Shown here one piece after another: positions 5,943-6,498 of a DNA stretch of 6,498 nucleotides; within the stretch, counting starts at the first letter, position 1, and each line of letters starts with the position of its first letter. The translations under genes and the position numbers were made by a program. The notes beneath the pieces are model-generated. The model did no database searches, had not been told where the DNA came from, and worked only from the letters and a program-made list of their open reading frames with translations. The DNA comes from Rhodospirillales bacterium (lineage in GTDB: Bacteria > Pseudomonadota > Alphaproteobacteria > Rhodospirillales > Defluviicoccaceae). The stretch covers positions 1 to 6,498 of the forward strand of contig JAHCKI010000137.1 of NCBI GenBank assembly GCA_026125865.1. The letters run 5' to 3'.

Positions 5943-6498
5943 TCACGCGGGTAATGCTGGACCACCGCGGATGACTCCCAGGATCTCGCCCAGTTGCTGG
6001 TTTTGTTCCGGGGTGATCTCGCGCCCCGCGCTGTGACCGGCATTGCCGATGGCGAGCTTGCGGAAGGCCTCCAGCCAATCCACGATGTAGGTGCCGGTAT
6101 AGGGCAGTTCTTCCGCCGAAAGTTCAGGCAGGCGGTGACGATCCACAGGCTCCGGCGATTGAAAGATCTTGCGGCCGTCCATCGGCGATGCCGGGCGCTC
6201 AGCGAGCGGCACGTCGGCAAAGCCGAGGAAATCGACAAACTCGTTGACCACATTGGTCGCCAGCATCACCTGCTGATCGACGATGCCGATGCGGGTCGTC
6301 GATCGTTTCTGTTCGAGCGGTTTCAGCGCTTCGATGAGCTTTTCCTCGACCTTACCGCGGTCGGAGGCGGTGACGATTTCGTCGGTCAGTGCCTGCAACA
6401 CCTCGCCGGACAGGTAGAGGTACCGCACCATGTCCAGATTGTCGGGGAGCCCCCGAAGCTGCTTGAACCATTCGCTGATGACCGACTTTGCAAACATA
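5943..6498 (-). CDS. srfC: SrfC-family putative virulence factor, C-terminal part (5' end outside window)
   Basis: This is the last 184 whole codons of a gene that enters from the right edge and stops at TGA (5945-5943). An ATG lies at 6497-6495, but the frame is open to the edge, so it is probably internal. The fragment is soluble and mostly helical. Its C-terminal end carries NAGHSAGREI (fragment residues 152-161) followed by EQNQQLGEIL, and upstream it has FVDFLGF and IVDWLEAF. From memory this pattern matches the SrfC/Virul_Fac family, large cytoplasmic proteins found with SrfA and SrfB and named after Salmonella srf genes; their biochemical role is poorly defined. The N-terminal part, where any nucleotide-binding motifs would be, cannot be seen. 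The next gene starts 33 bases downstream, so cotranscription is likely. Family call moderately secure; function unknown. Confidence 0.72.
   Translation of the reverse strand, partial: MFAKSVISEWFKQLRGLPDNLDMVRYLYLSGEVLQALTDEIVTASDRGKVEEKLIEALKPLEQKRSTTRIGIVDQQVMLATNVVNEFVDFLGFADVPLAERPASPMDGRKIFQSPEPVDRHRLPELSAEELPYTGTYIVDWLEAFRKLAIGNAGHSAGREITPEQNQQLGEILGVIRGGPALPA

Noticed and set aside
6495..6497. ATG at the right edge as the true start of the SrfC-like gene.
   Set aside because: The frame is open to the window edge and the visible part corresponds only to the C-terminal portion of a much larger family.

Overview
The window is gene-dense, GC-rich (roughly 60% by eye) and read entirely on the minus strand. 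Six genes run from right (upstream) to left (downstream). Junctions are a 33-base gap, two ATGA overlaps, a 1-base gap and a 44-base overlap, so this looks like one polycistronic operon that enters and leaves the window at both edges. No promoter, terminator, RNA gene, mobile element or CRISPR array was seen. Predicted signal peptides, an ABC permease and an SrfC-type protein point to a Gram-negative bacterium, most likely Pseudomonadota; the sequence does not fix the taxon more closely.

Layout in transcription order: (1) the C-terminal end of an SrfC-family 'putative virulence factor' (6498-5943); (2) a 370-residue single-pass membrane protein with an unrecognised N-terminal domain, octaproline and Glu-Pro linkers, and Sel1/TPR-like helices predicted to be periplasmic (5909-4797); (3) a secreted von Willebrand A protein resembling the extracytoplasmic part of the type VI secretion kinase PpkA, but without a kinase domain (4800-2761); (4) an ABC ATPase (2764-2039); (5) a four-helix FtsX/MacB-type permease (2037-793); (6) the N-terminal 278 residues of an exported formylglycine-generating-enzyme-like (SUMF1) protein (836-1). 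Gene 6 starts at a GTG inside the permease gene with a strong ribosome binding site, and was recovered by manual translation.

Genes 3-6 match the parts list of the Pseudomonas aeruginosa T6SS threonine-phosphorylation input module: PpkA periplasmic vWA region, TagT ATPase, TagS permease, TagR SUMF1-fold protein. Here they follow an srfC gene rather than T6SS structural genes, the kinase is missing from the vWA protein, and an unfamiliar membrane protein sits between them. The working inference is an envelope-sensing or assembly module (periplasmic vWA + SUMF1 proteins, inner-membrane ABC transporter, bitopic adaptor) attached to the cytoplasmic Srf proteins. The component families are recognisable; the joint function is not established from this sequence.
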